Source: Campylobacter concisus ATCC 51562 (lineage in GTDB: Bacteria; Campylobacterota; Campylobacteria; Campylobacterales; Campylobacteraceae). Taken from it: a DNA stretch of 64,000 bases. Each line of letters opens with the position of its first letter. The stretch's first letter is position 1. Positions 40,101 to 47,656 of this stretch are shown here, piece by piece. A program made the translations under genes and the position numbers. The notes beneath the pieces were generated by a model, which saw only the letters and a program-made list of their open reading frames with translations, did no database searches and was not told the DNA's origin. The stretch spans positions 248,001 to 312,000 of the forward strand of contig NZ_ANNI01000003.1 in NCBI RefSeq assembly GCF_000466745.1. Reading direction: 5' to 3'.

Positions 40101-41414
40101 AAAGCATTGGGTAAAATTTTCCGTCACACATCAAGTGGACCTGTTGGCTTTTCTTACTCAGATATAGGCGATACATATTTTTATGTATTAGACAAAGACT
40201 ATACAATAACTGATCAACATGGGCCATCAAGAGCTGATGATTGTGTAAAAAACTCAATTAGCAACGATCCATCACAAGATACTGCTCAAGAAGGAAGGAT
40301 CGGATGTAGTATAAAGCTAGAAGGCAATAGAGATTATCTATTTAGGCCAAAAGATATACAAATAAGCAAGTTAAAGATAACAAAAGATAGCGATATAACA
40401 TACCTTGATAATGAAGGCATACAAAAAGCAAAGCTTGACTTTGAAGTAACTGCTAGGTTGTTTAACGATGACCCTGCAAAACTTTATAATGAAGATTGCT
40501 ATGCAAAGAATATGAACTTTGACATAAAGCTAGATAGAGTTCCTTTAAATTTTACAGATAATGATGGTAATGCCGGCACATTAGCAAAAGCAAATGAAGA
40601 AATTTTGTTTTTTGAAATTCCTGGCTCAAATACTCGAAAAGCGATAGATCCAAGTGCCACAAAATCAACATTTTATGTAGAGAAAAACACTTTTGTAAAT
40701 GGCGTAGGCAAAGGTGAAGTATATTTTAATTTTGAAAGAAAAGTAAATCATGCTAAAAATCCTTTTACTATTTCAAGTAATGATTTTAGCTTTAGCGGCA
40801 TGTCAGATAGCACCGATACAGTAAAAAAATATGAAAAACCAGCAACAGAAACAACGGCAAAATTTTACTTTGGTAGGGTTTATGCACCATTTTATGAAGG
40901 GCTTTATAGTGGCTTTTACGCCAAAATTTATTATGGTGCCTACTGTGATGGATGCAATAAAAATATCTATATGAAAGATAATGGCAAACTATGGCAAGAC
41001 TTTCCAGCTGCACCATTTTGGGCTACCAATCCAAAACACAATGCAGGAGTACTTAACTATCATGACTTTAGCTTTACAAATACTTACAGCGGTACTGTTT
41101 TAAGAAATGATGTAAGTAGCATAAGCAATGGCAAGCAAATAATTTTTATAAGAAACCCTTCGGCAGTTACTGATGTGGCTAAAATGAGAGCACCTAGTTG
41201 GCTTCTTTATAGTGAATTTGATGAGAAACCTGAAACAAATAATTTCAATCTAAATTTTCTAGTACCAAATGGCGAATGGGCTGGTAAAGTCCTAAAGAGC
41301 AATAATATAGAGGATAAGACAAGCGGCGCAGTTGGAGGTTTTATAGGAGTAAAATCTAATAGTGATAGTAACCTAGATATAAGCGACAAGACAAACAGGA
41401 GAATAGAGTGGTAA
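37197..41414 (+). CDS. Large secreted protein of a prepilin gene cluster, MshQ-like
   Basis: A 1405-aa exported protein. Start chosen at GTG 37197, 6 nt after AGAGGA, giving a compact signal peptide (KVVYLLCFIATFGFCS). The N-terminal half includes YARLYWGG and AAWSLVIIYDFDD segments; at about residue 600 comes a repeat-like stretch VFVEVTNNTNEAAQDF-type (here KTFVEVTNNTNEAAQ) resembling DUF11 beta-sandwich modules. At residues 879-886 it reads DFAIRPSHF, a phrase I associate with the C-terminal domain of MSHA MshQ proteins. Many cysteine pairs suggest disulphides. No transmembrane helix or barrel is seen at the C-terminus. The three following genes encode prepilin-like proteins and overlap it, so it is probably displayed on, or secreted by, a type IV pilus/T2S-like machine. 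Exact function unknown. Confidence 0.85.
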   Translation: MKVVYLLCFIATFGFCSPRACTTAEAVSIGCSGANYSCFIDAEEYQDNSSKNIPHCIRKSDRTWTIDTNSFSSGLAQDHYHIYVEQFSPWNQRSLIGMWDDHSKGLRQRSINGNLNTRVNGDIATIGATIMIPQYAGYNFVPDPSNVTRTSSTADRIFLDTGNFSPSNYTLCQTTYIYNPSKYPYCQNSSSSTFDFSEKNTFIQNNLKGKNVVYARLYWGGSLYQNWAIKNLGSNLYVSALNYIKGYSRIDFKAPGKNVITIDADPKDVFWFGSFSEYKPKSMTLESYNQNESNSYYVKAGINYQYVASADVTDIVRDSLGTGESDRTFYAGNIRSTTIPFSDEFIDPNDGIYKVNNSTNRKLKKTYGTLLFSPVQGQNGYWIQSIAPQFAAWSLVIIYDFDDKTAAANNIEPKLVSIFDGLERLAADWMKSSDPFGTVKSSTIDVKFENIYTPKAGNIDASLTMFSFGGKPETKGEDIKIKKGGSYQSITSGYNAQGDQFNSTMTKFGQLINPGKKFHSQADLDIFDISDKMSYAQKEADIKFTVTTIKSSGGANVVSADRINLALVGFSSRIYKPDVCYMEYIYAKKPSDSTFTKVQENTPTVVPANTILKTFVEVTNNTNEAAQDFALKATIDPSQIYNPNSTYIYADKASQGPSDLLTMSGQVHYNDNTGLQQLSGNDLTFYLGQGAAANKGGEMLIHQGNYAYAIYETTLKSKFEPNSYKATVANADINLQPYDTYIRRCSNQNYNITLGVSASPNNFIASNRQDDGSAAFKTKFKNRLLTKIVSTPFNVYITNYDTDGNKKVPDAPVDVKVELVESCNAPTNLYEQDITFNGVTDILLSGISIDRAYKSVKFRISHLDPVTNTTKVECEKLDDFAIRPSHFRIWDTKKNTINNNNVLIGGKVYNNIALAAMKPLDSGLANGYINNISGSNGEIKLVPAYSATCDPSIIESENKLSVDFNDPNKALGKIFRHTSSGPVGFSYSDIGDTYFYVLDKDYTITDQHGPSRADDCVKNSISNDPSQDTAQEGRIGCSIKLEGNRDYLFRPKDIQISKLKITKDSDITYLDNEGIQKAKLDFEVTARLFNDDPAKLYNEDCYAKNMNFDIKLDRVPLNFTDNDGNAGTLAKANEEILFFEIPGSNTRKAIDPSATKSTFYVEKNTFVNGVGKGEVYFNFERKVNHAKNPFTISSNDFSFSGMSDSTDTVKKYEKPATETTAKFYFGRVYAPFYEGLYSGFYAKIYYGAYCDGCNKNIYMKDNGKLWQDFPAAPFWATNPKHNAGVLNYHDFSFTNTYSGTVLRNDVSSISNGKQIIFIRNPSAVTDVAKMRAPSWLLYSEFDEKPETNNFNLNFLVPNGEWAGKVLKSNNIEDKTSGAVGGFIGVKSNSDSNLDISDKTNRRIEW

Positions 41415-42103
41415 AAAGGGGCGGCTTTTCATTGATAGAGCTTATCTTGTCAGTGCTTGTAGTAGCCATAGTAAGTGCAAGCCTGCCACTAGCGGTAAGA
41501 ACTACTTCAAATTTAAGCGAGCAGTCCTTAATGCAAGAAGGACTAATGAATGCTAAAACTTATATGTCATTAATATTAAAAGCACCATTTAGCGATCAAG
41601 TCTTAATAGCCGGTAAAAATACCATGCCATCATCTATAACCACTCAAGAGGCTATAATTTTTCCTCTTATTATCTGCGATCAAGGGGCAAATCCGGATTT
41701 TTATGAAAAAAGCGGTGTAAAAGGAGAGGGACATAGGATACTTGCATATCCAGTGCAAAATTCATCTGCATGTGCCACAAGGCCTAATGATTCAAAGCTT
41801 CCAGAATCAATCAAAAGCGTAAATTTTAAAGTAAAATCTATCAAAAATTTTAATACCCAAAAATCCATCTCACCAACTGCTAGCACTACTAAACGCGACT
41901 TTATCATAGATACAGAGACGACTCCAACTATAACAAATGGAGCTGATAAATTTGTAGTTAGCACTCCTTTAAATGATAGTGACGTTTTACAGATAAAGCT
42001 AGATACGACTATGAAAACTACAAAAGAGAGCAAAAGCGTACTTTATGGATATGCCTTTAATATAGGTGAAAGCAGTACTCTAAGTGTAAAAGAATGGAAA
42101 TGA
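41408..42103 (+). CDS. Prepilin-like protein (class III signal), MshD-like position
   Basis: A 231-aa protein with a type IV prepilin signal: short basic leader VKRGG, cleavage before F (GFSLIEL), Glu at +5 of the mature protein and a hydrophobic helix to about residue 30. The rest is a beta-rich pseudopilin-like domain with a Cys pair (IICDQ; SSACAT). Start is GTG 41408 with AGGAGA upstream, overlapping the large gene by 7 nt. It is presumably processed by a prepilin peptidase encoded elsewhere. A minor-pilin role is inferred. Confidence 0.85.
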   Translation: MVKRGGFSLIELILSVLVVAIVSASLPLAVRTTSNLSEQSLMQEGLMNAKTYMSLILKAPFSDQVLIAGKNTMPSSITTQEAIIFPLIICDQGANPDFYEKSGVKGEGHRILAYPVQNSSACATRPNDSKLPESIKSVNFKVKSIKNFNTQKSISPTASTTKRDFIIDTETTPTITNGADKFVVSTPLNDSDVLQIKLDTTMKTTKESKSVLYGYAFNIGESSTLSVKEWK

Positions 42104-43116
42104 AAAAAACAAAAAAAGCTTTTACATTAATTGAGCTAATAATAGTCATCACCGTACTTGGTGTTATCTCACTTATGAGCTTTAACACGCTTATGAATTT
42201 ATATCAAAACTATTTTCAAAGCAAAGTAATAAACGAACTAGAAACACAAAGCGAAATCGCTCTAGAGCAAATTTCAATACTACTTAGCCACAGAATCAAA
42301 CAAAGCGTTATCGCTAGAAAAAAAAATGGAGATTACCTAGCTCTAAATGATAGTGGCGTAAATTTAAGTAGCGACTTTGAAATTTTAGAATTTATCCCAG
42401 CTGCTTATGAGCTATTTGATGGCATCAACGAATATAAAGGAGATGATACTAACGGAGATCCTATCATCGAAGAAGGCATATATAGCGGATATGTAGATCT
42501 TGCAAATAGTTCTATTGCAAATGGATTAAAAAGCCCTGGAAGCAAATTTAATGACGCTTTTAGAAACGGCGTAATGGACTTGACCTGCGAAAATGATAGC
42601 AATGAAGAAGATGTAAATAGCGGCTCTAGGTGTATAAACGCCGATAATGAAAATGGTGGTTTAGTGGCGATATTTTCTAGCATACTTTATAGAGTTGGTA
42701 GCAGCTTTGGCTATCAAGAAAATTTAGACCAAAGGCACTTAGATATTGCAAAAGTTGGCATACAATCAATCGATACGCTTAAGATTTCAAGTGATTTTAA
42801 AAATAAAAAAATTTCAGAGCAGTATAAGCTAGCTTACACAGCTATTGCCATAGCGCCAGCTGAGCAAAGTGCCGAGGATATACAAAATGGCTCTTTTGAC
42901 CTTAAAATTTACTACAACTATAGGCCATGGCTAAATGAAAGCTTTAAAAAATTTAGCTCAACATCTACAAAGGATATCAAAGCCGAAAGTGCAACACTAG
43001 CTAAACACGTAACAAGATTTGTCTTCACGGAAAAAAATGGTGTCATCGCGCTAAAGCTCTGCCTTAAAGCAGAAAAATTAGAAATAACCATTTGCAAGTC
43101 AAAGGCGGTTTATTAA
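42100..43116 (+). CDS. Prepilin-like protein (class III signal), MshO-like position
   Basis: A 338-aa protein beginning KKTKKAFTLIELIIVIT: basic leader, Ala rather than Gly at -1, Glu at +5, long hydrophobic helix. The large C-terminal domain (~300 aa) has CENDSNEEDVNSGSRC and CLKAEKLEITIC as possible disulphides. I prefer ATG 42100 because it makes an ATGA overlap with the preceding stop; an ATG two codons upstream (42094) is the alternative. The size and place between a ~230-aa prepilin and a short E5-less one match MshO. Confidence 0.83.
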   Translation: MKKTKKAFTLIELIIVITVLGVISLMSFNTLMNLYQNYFQSKVINELETQSEIALEQISILLSHRIKQSVIARKKNGDYLALNDSGVNLSSDFEILEFIPAAYELFDGINEYKGDDTNGDPIIEEGIYSGYVDLANSSIANGLKSPGSKFNDAFRNGVMDLTCENDSNEEDVNSGSRCINADNENGGLVAIFSSILYRVGSSFGYQENLDQRHLDIAKVGIQSIDTLKISSDFKNKKISEQYKLAYTAIAIAPAEQSAEDIQNGSFDLKIYYNYRPWLNESFKKFSSTSTKDIKAESATLAKHVTRFVFTEKNGVIALKLCLKAEKLEITICKSKAVY

Positions 43117-43538
43117 TGAGAAAAGGATTTACGTTAATAGCAGCGATATTTTTTCTAGTTGTAGCAGCTTCTATAAGCACTCTTGCCCTTTCGATAGCTA
43201 GCACATCAGCTAGACAAAGCAGTGAAATTTATCTAAGAGAGCAAGCACAACTCGTTGCTCAAGCAGCAGCAGAGTATGCAATGTTTGAAATTTTTAGAAC
43301 CGATTTCTCAAATAAATGCCTAGATAAAGTAGATGGAGAATTTAACGATATGTTCGACTTTAAAGTAAAAATAACTTACTTTGGCGATATCGGCATATGC
43401 ACTCCACCGACCATCATGCCAGGAACAAACGGAGTCGCAAGTACTGGCAACATGATCTTTGATGTTTTTGTAACATCAAAAGATAAAAAAACGCCAAATC
43501 CTATAAATTTTTACAAACGAACTCTTCAGAAACTTTAA
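43116..43538 (+). CDS. Short prepilin-like protein lacking Glu5 (MshP/PilX/GspK-like)
   Basis: A 140-aa protein with leader RKG and mature start FTLIAAIFFLVVAAS, where the usual Glu5 is Ala. Loss of Glu5 is known in GspK-type pseudopilins that cap the pilus tip. The following ARQSSEIYLREQAQLVAQAAAEYAMFEI helix resembles PilX/MshP N-terminal regions. The start is ATG 43116, whose A is the last base of the previous stop (TAATG); longer starts lack a leader of the right form. Confidence 0.8.
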   Translation: MRKGFTLIAAIFFLVVAASISTLALSIASTSARQSSEIYLREQAQLVAQAAAEYAMFEIFRTDFSNKCLDKVDGEFNDMFDFKVKITYFGDIGICTPPTIMPGTNGVASTGNMIFDVFVTSKDKKTPNPINFYKRTLQKL

Positions 43539-43584
43539 AATTTTATAAAGATTTTAGTTTAATTTGTTTTTAGTTTTAGCGTGT

Positions 43585-43590
43585 TATAAT
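43585..43590 (+). promoter_or_regulatory. -10 box (TATAAT) of hpf
   Basis: Perfect TATAAT 29 nt upstream of the hpf ATG, preceded by TTTAGTTTAATTTGTTTTTAG, the periodic T-rich pattern of Campylobacter sigma-70 promoters. AAAGGAG follows as ribosome-binding site. Confidence 0.75.
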
Positions 43591-43618
43591 CATCTTACTT
43601 TCTATAAAGGAGATTACG

Positions 43619-44146
43619 ATGAACATAAGCATTGTAGGAAAACAATTTGAGCTAACAGAGCCAATCAAAAACTATATCCAAGACGCTTTTGATACGCTTG
43701 GCAAATACAATCTCGATATCATCTCAGCAAGATGTGTTGTAGCAGCCGATGAAAAACAAGGAAAAAAAGGCTTTAATGCAGAATTTTCTCTAAATATGGC
43801 CCATAAAGACACCATAGTCGTTCGCCAAAAAGATAAAGACCTTTACGCTGCGATCGATCTTGCTATCGAAAAAGCATCAAAAGTTTTAAGAAGAGAGCAT
43901 GATAAGAAATTTACTGTTAAAGGCAAGGCTGACGACAAAGAATTTCGCTCAAGAATAGGCGAAGAAAAGATCGAAGGTGTTGAAGAAATCGTGCCTATGG
44001 AGCTTGAAATTTATAAACCACTTGAAGTCGAAGAAGCACTTGAGAAACTAAAATCAAGTGATAAACAATTTTACGTATTTAACGATGTTGATGCCAAAAT
44101 GCGTGTGATCTACAAAAGAACAGACGGAACTTTTGGTCTTTACTAA
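43619..44146 (+). CDS. hpf: Ribosome hibernation-promoting factor, long form
   Basis: A 175-aa protein. The N-terminal RaiA/YfiA domain (about 1-100: VGKQFELTEPIKNYIQDAF; DKDLYAAIDLAIEKASKVL) binds the small ribosomal subunit; the C-terminal domain (about 120-175: EIYKPLEVEEALEKLKSS; FYVFNDVDAKMRVIYKR) dimerises and pairs ribosomes into 100S particles in stationary phase. Long form, as usual outside gammaproteobacteria. Monocistronic with its own promoter and terminator. Confidence 0.95.
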   Translation: MNISIVGKQFELTEPIKNYIQDAFDTLGKYNLDIISARCVVAADEKQGKKGFNAEFSLNMAHKDTIVVRQKDKDLYAAIDLAIEKASKVLRREHDKKFTVKGKADDKEFRSRIGEEKIEGVEEIVPMELEIYKPLEVEEALEKLKSSDKQFYVFNDVDAKMRVIYKRTDGTFGLY

Positions 44147-44149
44147 AAA

Positions 44150-44169
44150 TAGGGGCAGCTTTGCCCCTA
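44150..44169 (+). terminator. Rho-independent terminator of hpf
   Basis: Stem TAGGGGCA / TGCCCCTA, loop GCTT, beginning 4 nt after the hpf stop, followed by AAATTTAAG. Tight G/C stem. Confidence 0.75.
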
Positions 44170-44387
44170 AAATTTAAGCTAATTCACTATAAAATTTCTT
44201 TCTGAAATCTAAGAAATCTTGTTACAAAAACTGCTACGCCAGCAAATGGCTTTAAATTTTCAAAAATAGAATAGATATCCTTGCGTGAGATAGACGTAGA
44301 TACAAGAAGGCTTCCCTGTAAGCCATTTTAAGAAGATCTTGGCGAACCAATAAACTAGGTTGTAGCTAGTGAAGAGCGTAGCAAAAA

Positions 44388-44546
44388 AGTATATGCCATA
44401 AAAAAGTGGGCGATTTTCTTAAAAATAATTGCAAGCATCAAGATGTGGAATTTTACTTTACAAGCTGGAAAAACGTAGATGAATGTGACAAATAATACAA
44501 CAGAGCAAACGAGCTAAAAATGCTTGATATTACTAGAAATTTTTAA
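44388..44546 (+). pseudogene. Possible decayed coding remnant between hpf and the DUF1523 gene
   Basis: The 443-bp stretch 44170-44612 has no intact gene, yet reads like degraded coding DNA. One frame gives KVGDFLKNNCKHQDVEFYFT..WKNVDECDK, a TAA at 44493, then YNRANELKMLDITRNF and a stop at 44546. Upstream pieces (EERSKKVYAIKKW; LREIDVDTRRLPC) continue in other frames, as if frameshifted. I cannot name the family. It could also be chance or a structured RNA. Confidence 0.3.
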
Positions 44547-44612
44547 AGATAAAAGAGAAACAAAGCTCTCTTTTTGATTTTTAAAATATCAAATAACTAA
44601 AACAAATGCTAT

Positions 44613-45155
44613 CTATTTCTCTAAATTTTCACTAGTTTTTGGTCTAAAGGCCTTATTTATCTTTCTTATCCAAATGATTAGTGAGATAAACAAGATAAAG
44701 TAAAATACATAGCTAGCTACCGGCCAACTAGTATCTGTGCCGCTTTCTTTTAGTGAGATGACATTTCTAAACTCTTGAAGCATAGAAATTCTATATCCAT
44801 AATATTTTACAGTTACGTTTTTATCGCTATTTGCAAAGCCTTGAGCCTTGGCTTGTACATCAGCTGAGTTAAATTTAAAATAAAAAGGAAAACCCCATGC
44901 AGTATCTTCATTTCTATAAGCCATGACTTTATTTGAATTATTAGAATCTTTAGTGTAGATAAAATAAACATCTCTGGTAGGGCCATCAGCCGGATTTTTA
45001 GCATCGATGATGCCATCTTTGTCCATACGTTTGACATCGCCACCTGTGATTTGCACATTTGCATAGTGTGGAAACGAATAATCAACTACAAGAGCCAAAA
45101 AAGAGTGTAAGAGTACGATAAAAATAACGCAAATTCTTTTAAAAAATGTAATCAT
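44613..45155 (-). CDS. DUF1523-family membrane protein
   Basis: A 180-aa protein with an N-terminal helix (about 5-25) and a C-terminal helix (about 146-165, SYVFYFILFISLIIWIRK) flanking a periplasmic domain. The segment ANVQITGGDVKRMDKDG followed by GPTRDVYFIYT, and then YRNEDTAWGFPFYFKF, is characteristic of DUF1523. Function unknown. It lies 71 bp downstream of norZ in the same orientation, with a hairpin between, so it probably has its own transcript or partial read-through. Confidence 0.83.
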   Translation of the reverse strand: MITFFKRICVIFIVLLHSFLALVVDYSFPHYANVQITGGDVKRMDKDGIIDAKNPADGPTRDVYFIYTKDSNNSNKVMAYRNEDTAWGFPFYFKFNSADVQAKAQGFANSDKNVTVKYYGYRISMLQEFRNVISLKESGTDTSWPVASYVFYFILFISLIIWIRKINKAFRPKTSENLEK

Positions 45156-45200
45156 TTCTTTCCTTTTAAATTTGCGTTATTTTATGAAAAGATAGCTTAA

Positions 45201-45223
45201 TAAAGGGGCAAAATACCCCTTTA
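45201..45223 (-). terminator. Terminator hairpin after norZ
   Basis: 8-bp stem TAAAGGGG / CCCCTTTA with a 7-nt loop, starting 3 nt past the norZ stop. The U-tract is weak, so termination may be partial. Confidence 0.55.
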
Positions 45224-45226
45224 GTT

Positions 45227-47458
45227 TTAAGCTTTTTTATTAAGCATAAATTTTAGAAGTTGCGCAAGGAAGCTGATTCCACCGATTATTAAAATCGTGT
45301 CGCCAATCATTCTTACCCATCTTAAATTTTGTAAGTGTGATTGTTGTAAAAGCTCAGCGCTTCTTGCATACCACATACCATGCTCTAGGCTTGCAAATGC
45401 TTGATAAATTCCTATTGGAAGTAGTGAAAGCACGATCATTAGCATAAGGCCTATATTTAAGCCCCAAAAGCCTACTTTCATAAGTTTCTCATCAAATTCT
45501 TGACCTTTGAATAGATAAGTAGCTACTAACCAAACAAATCCAAGTGCCAAAAATCCATAAACACCAAATAGTGCTGCATGTCCGTGAACTGGAGTCGTAT
45601 TTAGGCCTTGGATATAAAATAGTGAGATCGGAGGATTGATTAAAAATCCAAATACACCAGCGCCTAACATATTCCAGAAAGCAACTGCGATAAAGCAGTA
45701 AAGTGGCCATTTTAATGTCTTAGCCCAAGTTTGAGCAAACTGAAGTCTATAATGCTCATAAGCTTCAGCTCCAAGCAATACAAGAGGAACTACCTCAAGT
45801 GCTGAGAAGCTAGCGCCAACTGCCATTATCGGTGTTGTAGTGCCCGCAAAATATAAGTGGTGGAAAGTTCCTGGAATTCCGCCTACTAAGAAAAGTGATG
45901 CACTCGCAAGTGTTGAAAATGTAGCAAATCTCTTTGAAACAAGACCAAGACTAACAAATACAAAAGCAAGTGAAGCGGTAGCAAAGACCTCAAAAAAGCC
46001 TTCAACCCAAAGGTGTACAACCCACCAGCGCCAGTATTCCATCACTGGAAGTGGACTTCTTTGACCGTAAAATAATCCTGCTCCGTAAAATAATCCAACT
46101 GCAACGGCTGAAGCTGCAAAGATAGCAAGTAAATTTTTGTCACCTTTGTTCTTAAATCCGCCGATAAATCCGCGAAGCAAAAGTAGCATCCAAATGACAA
46201 GGCCAACAAATAAAATAATTTGCCAAACACGTCCAAGCTCGATATATTCATATCCTTGGTGTCCAAACCAGAAGCTTAAATTTATAGGCATAATATTTGC
46301 GATCGCTAAATACTCGCCAGCAAAACTGCCAACTACAAGGATTAGTAGTGCGTAAAATAATAAATCTACGCCAAGCTTTTGGAATTTTGGATCTTTGCCA
46401 CCATTTATAATAGGTGCTAAGAAAAGACCGCCTGCTAAAAATCCTGTCGCAATCCAGAAGATACTAGCCTGAATGTGCCATGTTCTAGCAAGTGAATAAG
46501 GAATATAAGCTGATAAGTTTATACCGTAAAATTCTTGTCCTTCGACTGTATAGTGAGCCGTAAAGCCACCTATTAAAATTTGGAATGCAAAAAGAGCCAA
46601 AGTTACAAAAAGATATTTTTTAAGAGCTTTTTGAGATGGAGTTAAGCTTAATTTACTAAGTGGATCTTCGCTAATAGCTTCCAACTTTTCATCATCTTTT
46701 TTACCATAAAAAGAGCTAAACCAAACAAGAAATCCAATACCAGCAATAAGTATTACAACACTTGCGATTGACCAAAAGATATTTTCGCTTGTTGGTACAT
46801 TATCGATTAGTGGCTCGTGTGGCCAGTTGTTTGTGTATGTAGCATCGCTATTAGGTCTGTTTGCTGCGGTTGCCCAGGCTGACCAGAAGAAAAAGTTATT
46901 AAGATCATCTCTATCAGAAGCATTTGGAAGAGTATTTTCTTTCATCGCATAAGCTTCTCTTAAAGATTTAAACTTAGGGTCATTTCCAAAAAGTGATGAA
47001 TACTCTTGGCTTACTTGTTTCATAGCCTTTAATCTATCGCTGCTAAGTACGATTTTATCGTCTTTTACGCCATTTTCTCGGTACTCTTTTTTAAGTAGAA
47101 CTTTTAGATTTGCCTTTTGCTCATCATTTAAGTCAGCATATTTTGAGTGGTAAATTTCATCTGCTTTTAACTCTAAAAATATAACTAACTCTTTGTGAAG
47201 CCAGTCCGCGCTCCAATCAGGTGCTTGATATGCGCCGTGTCCCCAAACAGAGCCAACTTGCATACCTCCTATGCTTTGCCAGGCCTCTTGACCTTTATAG
47301 ATGCTCTCTTTGTCGATCACGACATTGCCATTCTCATCTGTAAAATTTACAACTGGTGGCGAGCTTCTATAAACTTCAACGCCGTAGTAGCCTAAAATAC
47401 TAAAGCAAATTACTAGTACTGCAACAAGTGCTAGCCAATACTTTTTGTATTCACGCAT
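45227..47458 (-). CDS. norZ: Quinol-dependent nitric oxide reductase (qNOR)
   Basis: A 743-aa inner-membrane enzyme reducing 2 NO to N2O with electrons from menaquinol. An N-terminal helix (about 8-27) and a ~200-residue periplasmic NorC-like extension without haem c Cys precede a 12-helix haem/non-haem iron core. Core signatures visible are RTWHIQASIFWIATG, WVEGFFEVFATASLAFVF (conserved Glu near the FeB site), GTFHHLYFAGTT (paired His ligands) and HGHAALFGVYGFLALG. It protects against NO made during nitrate/nitrite respiration. Its promoter region is shared with the divergent iron ABC operon. Confidence 0.94.
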   Translation of the reverse strand: MREYKKYWLALVAVLVICFSILGYYGVEVYRSSPPVVNFTDENGNVVIDKESIYKGQEAWQSIGGMQVGSVWGHGAYQAPDWSADWLHKELVIFLELKADEIYHSKYADLNDEQKANLKVLLKKEYRENGVKDDKIVLSSDRLKAMKQVSQEYSSLFGNDPKFKSLREAYAMKENTLPNASDRDDLNNFFFWSAWATAANRPNSDATYTNNWPHEPLIDNVPTSENIFWSIASVVILIAGIGFLVWFSSFYGKKDDEKLEAISEDPLSKLSLTPSQKALKKYLFVTLALFAFQILIGGFTAHYTVEGQEFYGINLSAYIPYSLARTWHIQASIFWIATGFLAGGLFLAPIINGGKDPKFQKLGVDLLFYALLILVVGSFAGEYLAIANIMPINLSFWFGHQGYEYIELGRVWQIILFVGLVIWMLLLLRGFIGGFKNKGDKNLLAIFAASAVAVGLFYGAGLFYGQRSPLPVMEYWRWWVVHLWVEGFFEVFATASLAFVFVSLGLVSKRFATFSTLASASLFLVGGIPGTFHHLYFAGTTTPIMAVGASFSALEVVPLVLLGAEAYEHYRLQFAQTWAKTLKWPLYCFIAVAFWNMLGAGVFGFLINPPISLFYIQGLNTTPVHGHAALFGVYGFLALGFVWLVATYLFKGQEFDEKLMKVGFWGLNIGLMLMIVLSLLPIGIYQAFASLEHGMWYARSAELLQQSHLQNLRWVRMIGDTILIIGGISFLAQLLKFMLNKKA

Positions 47459-47520
47459 TGATTCTCCTTTTTTTAAAAATTTTAAGGCTAAGTTTATCTC
47501 ATTTTAAAAAAGCAGCTAAT

Positions 47521-47550
47521 GATATATGTCAATAAAAGATATATATTGTC
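47521..47550. promoter_or_regulatory. Paired GATATAT-GTC repeats between norZ and the ABC importer
   Basis: GATATATGTC (47521-47530) and GATATATATTGTC (47538-47550) form two near-copies 17 bp apart, 64-93 nt upstream of the norZ ATG. This could be an operator for norZ, but no known box is matched. The rest of 47459-47656 is plain AT-rich promoter DNA. Confidence 0.25.
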
Positions 47551-47656
47551 TTAATAAAAATTTTAAAAAATTTATGAAATTGGCGGAATTTTACATAGAA
47601 TTAACCTAAAAATTATTAATATACAACTTTATATTTTTAAAGTAAAGGAAAAAAAT

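Noticed and set aside
42101-42120. Runs of A (7 and 6) at the start of the second prepilin gene as a phase-variation tract
   Set aside because: Short A-runs are everywhere in this AT-rich genome; no G/C tract of 8 or more, the usual Campylobacter phase-variable signature, was seen in the window.
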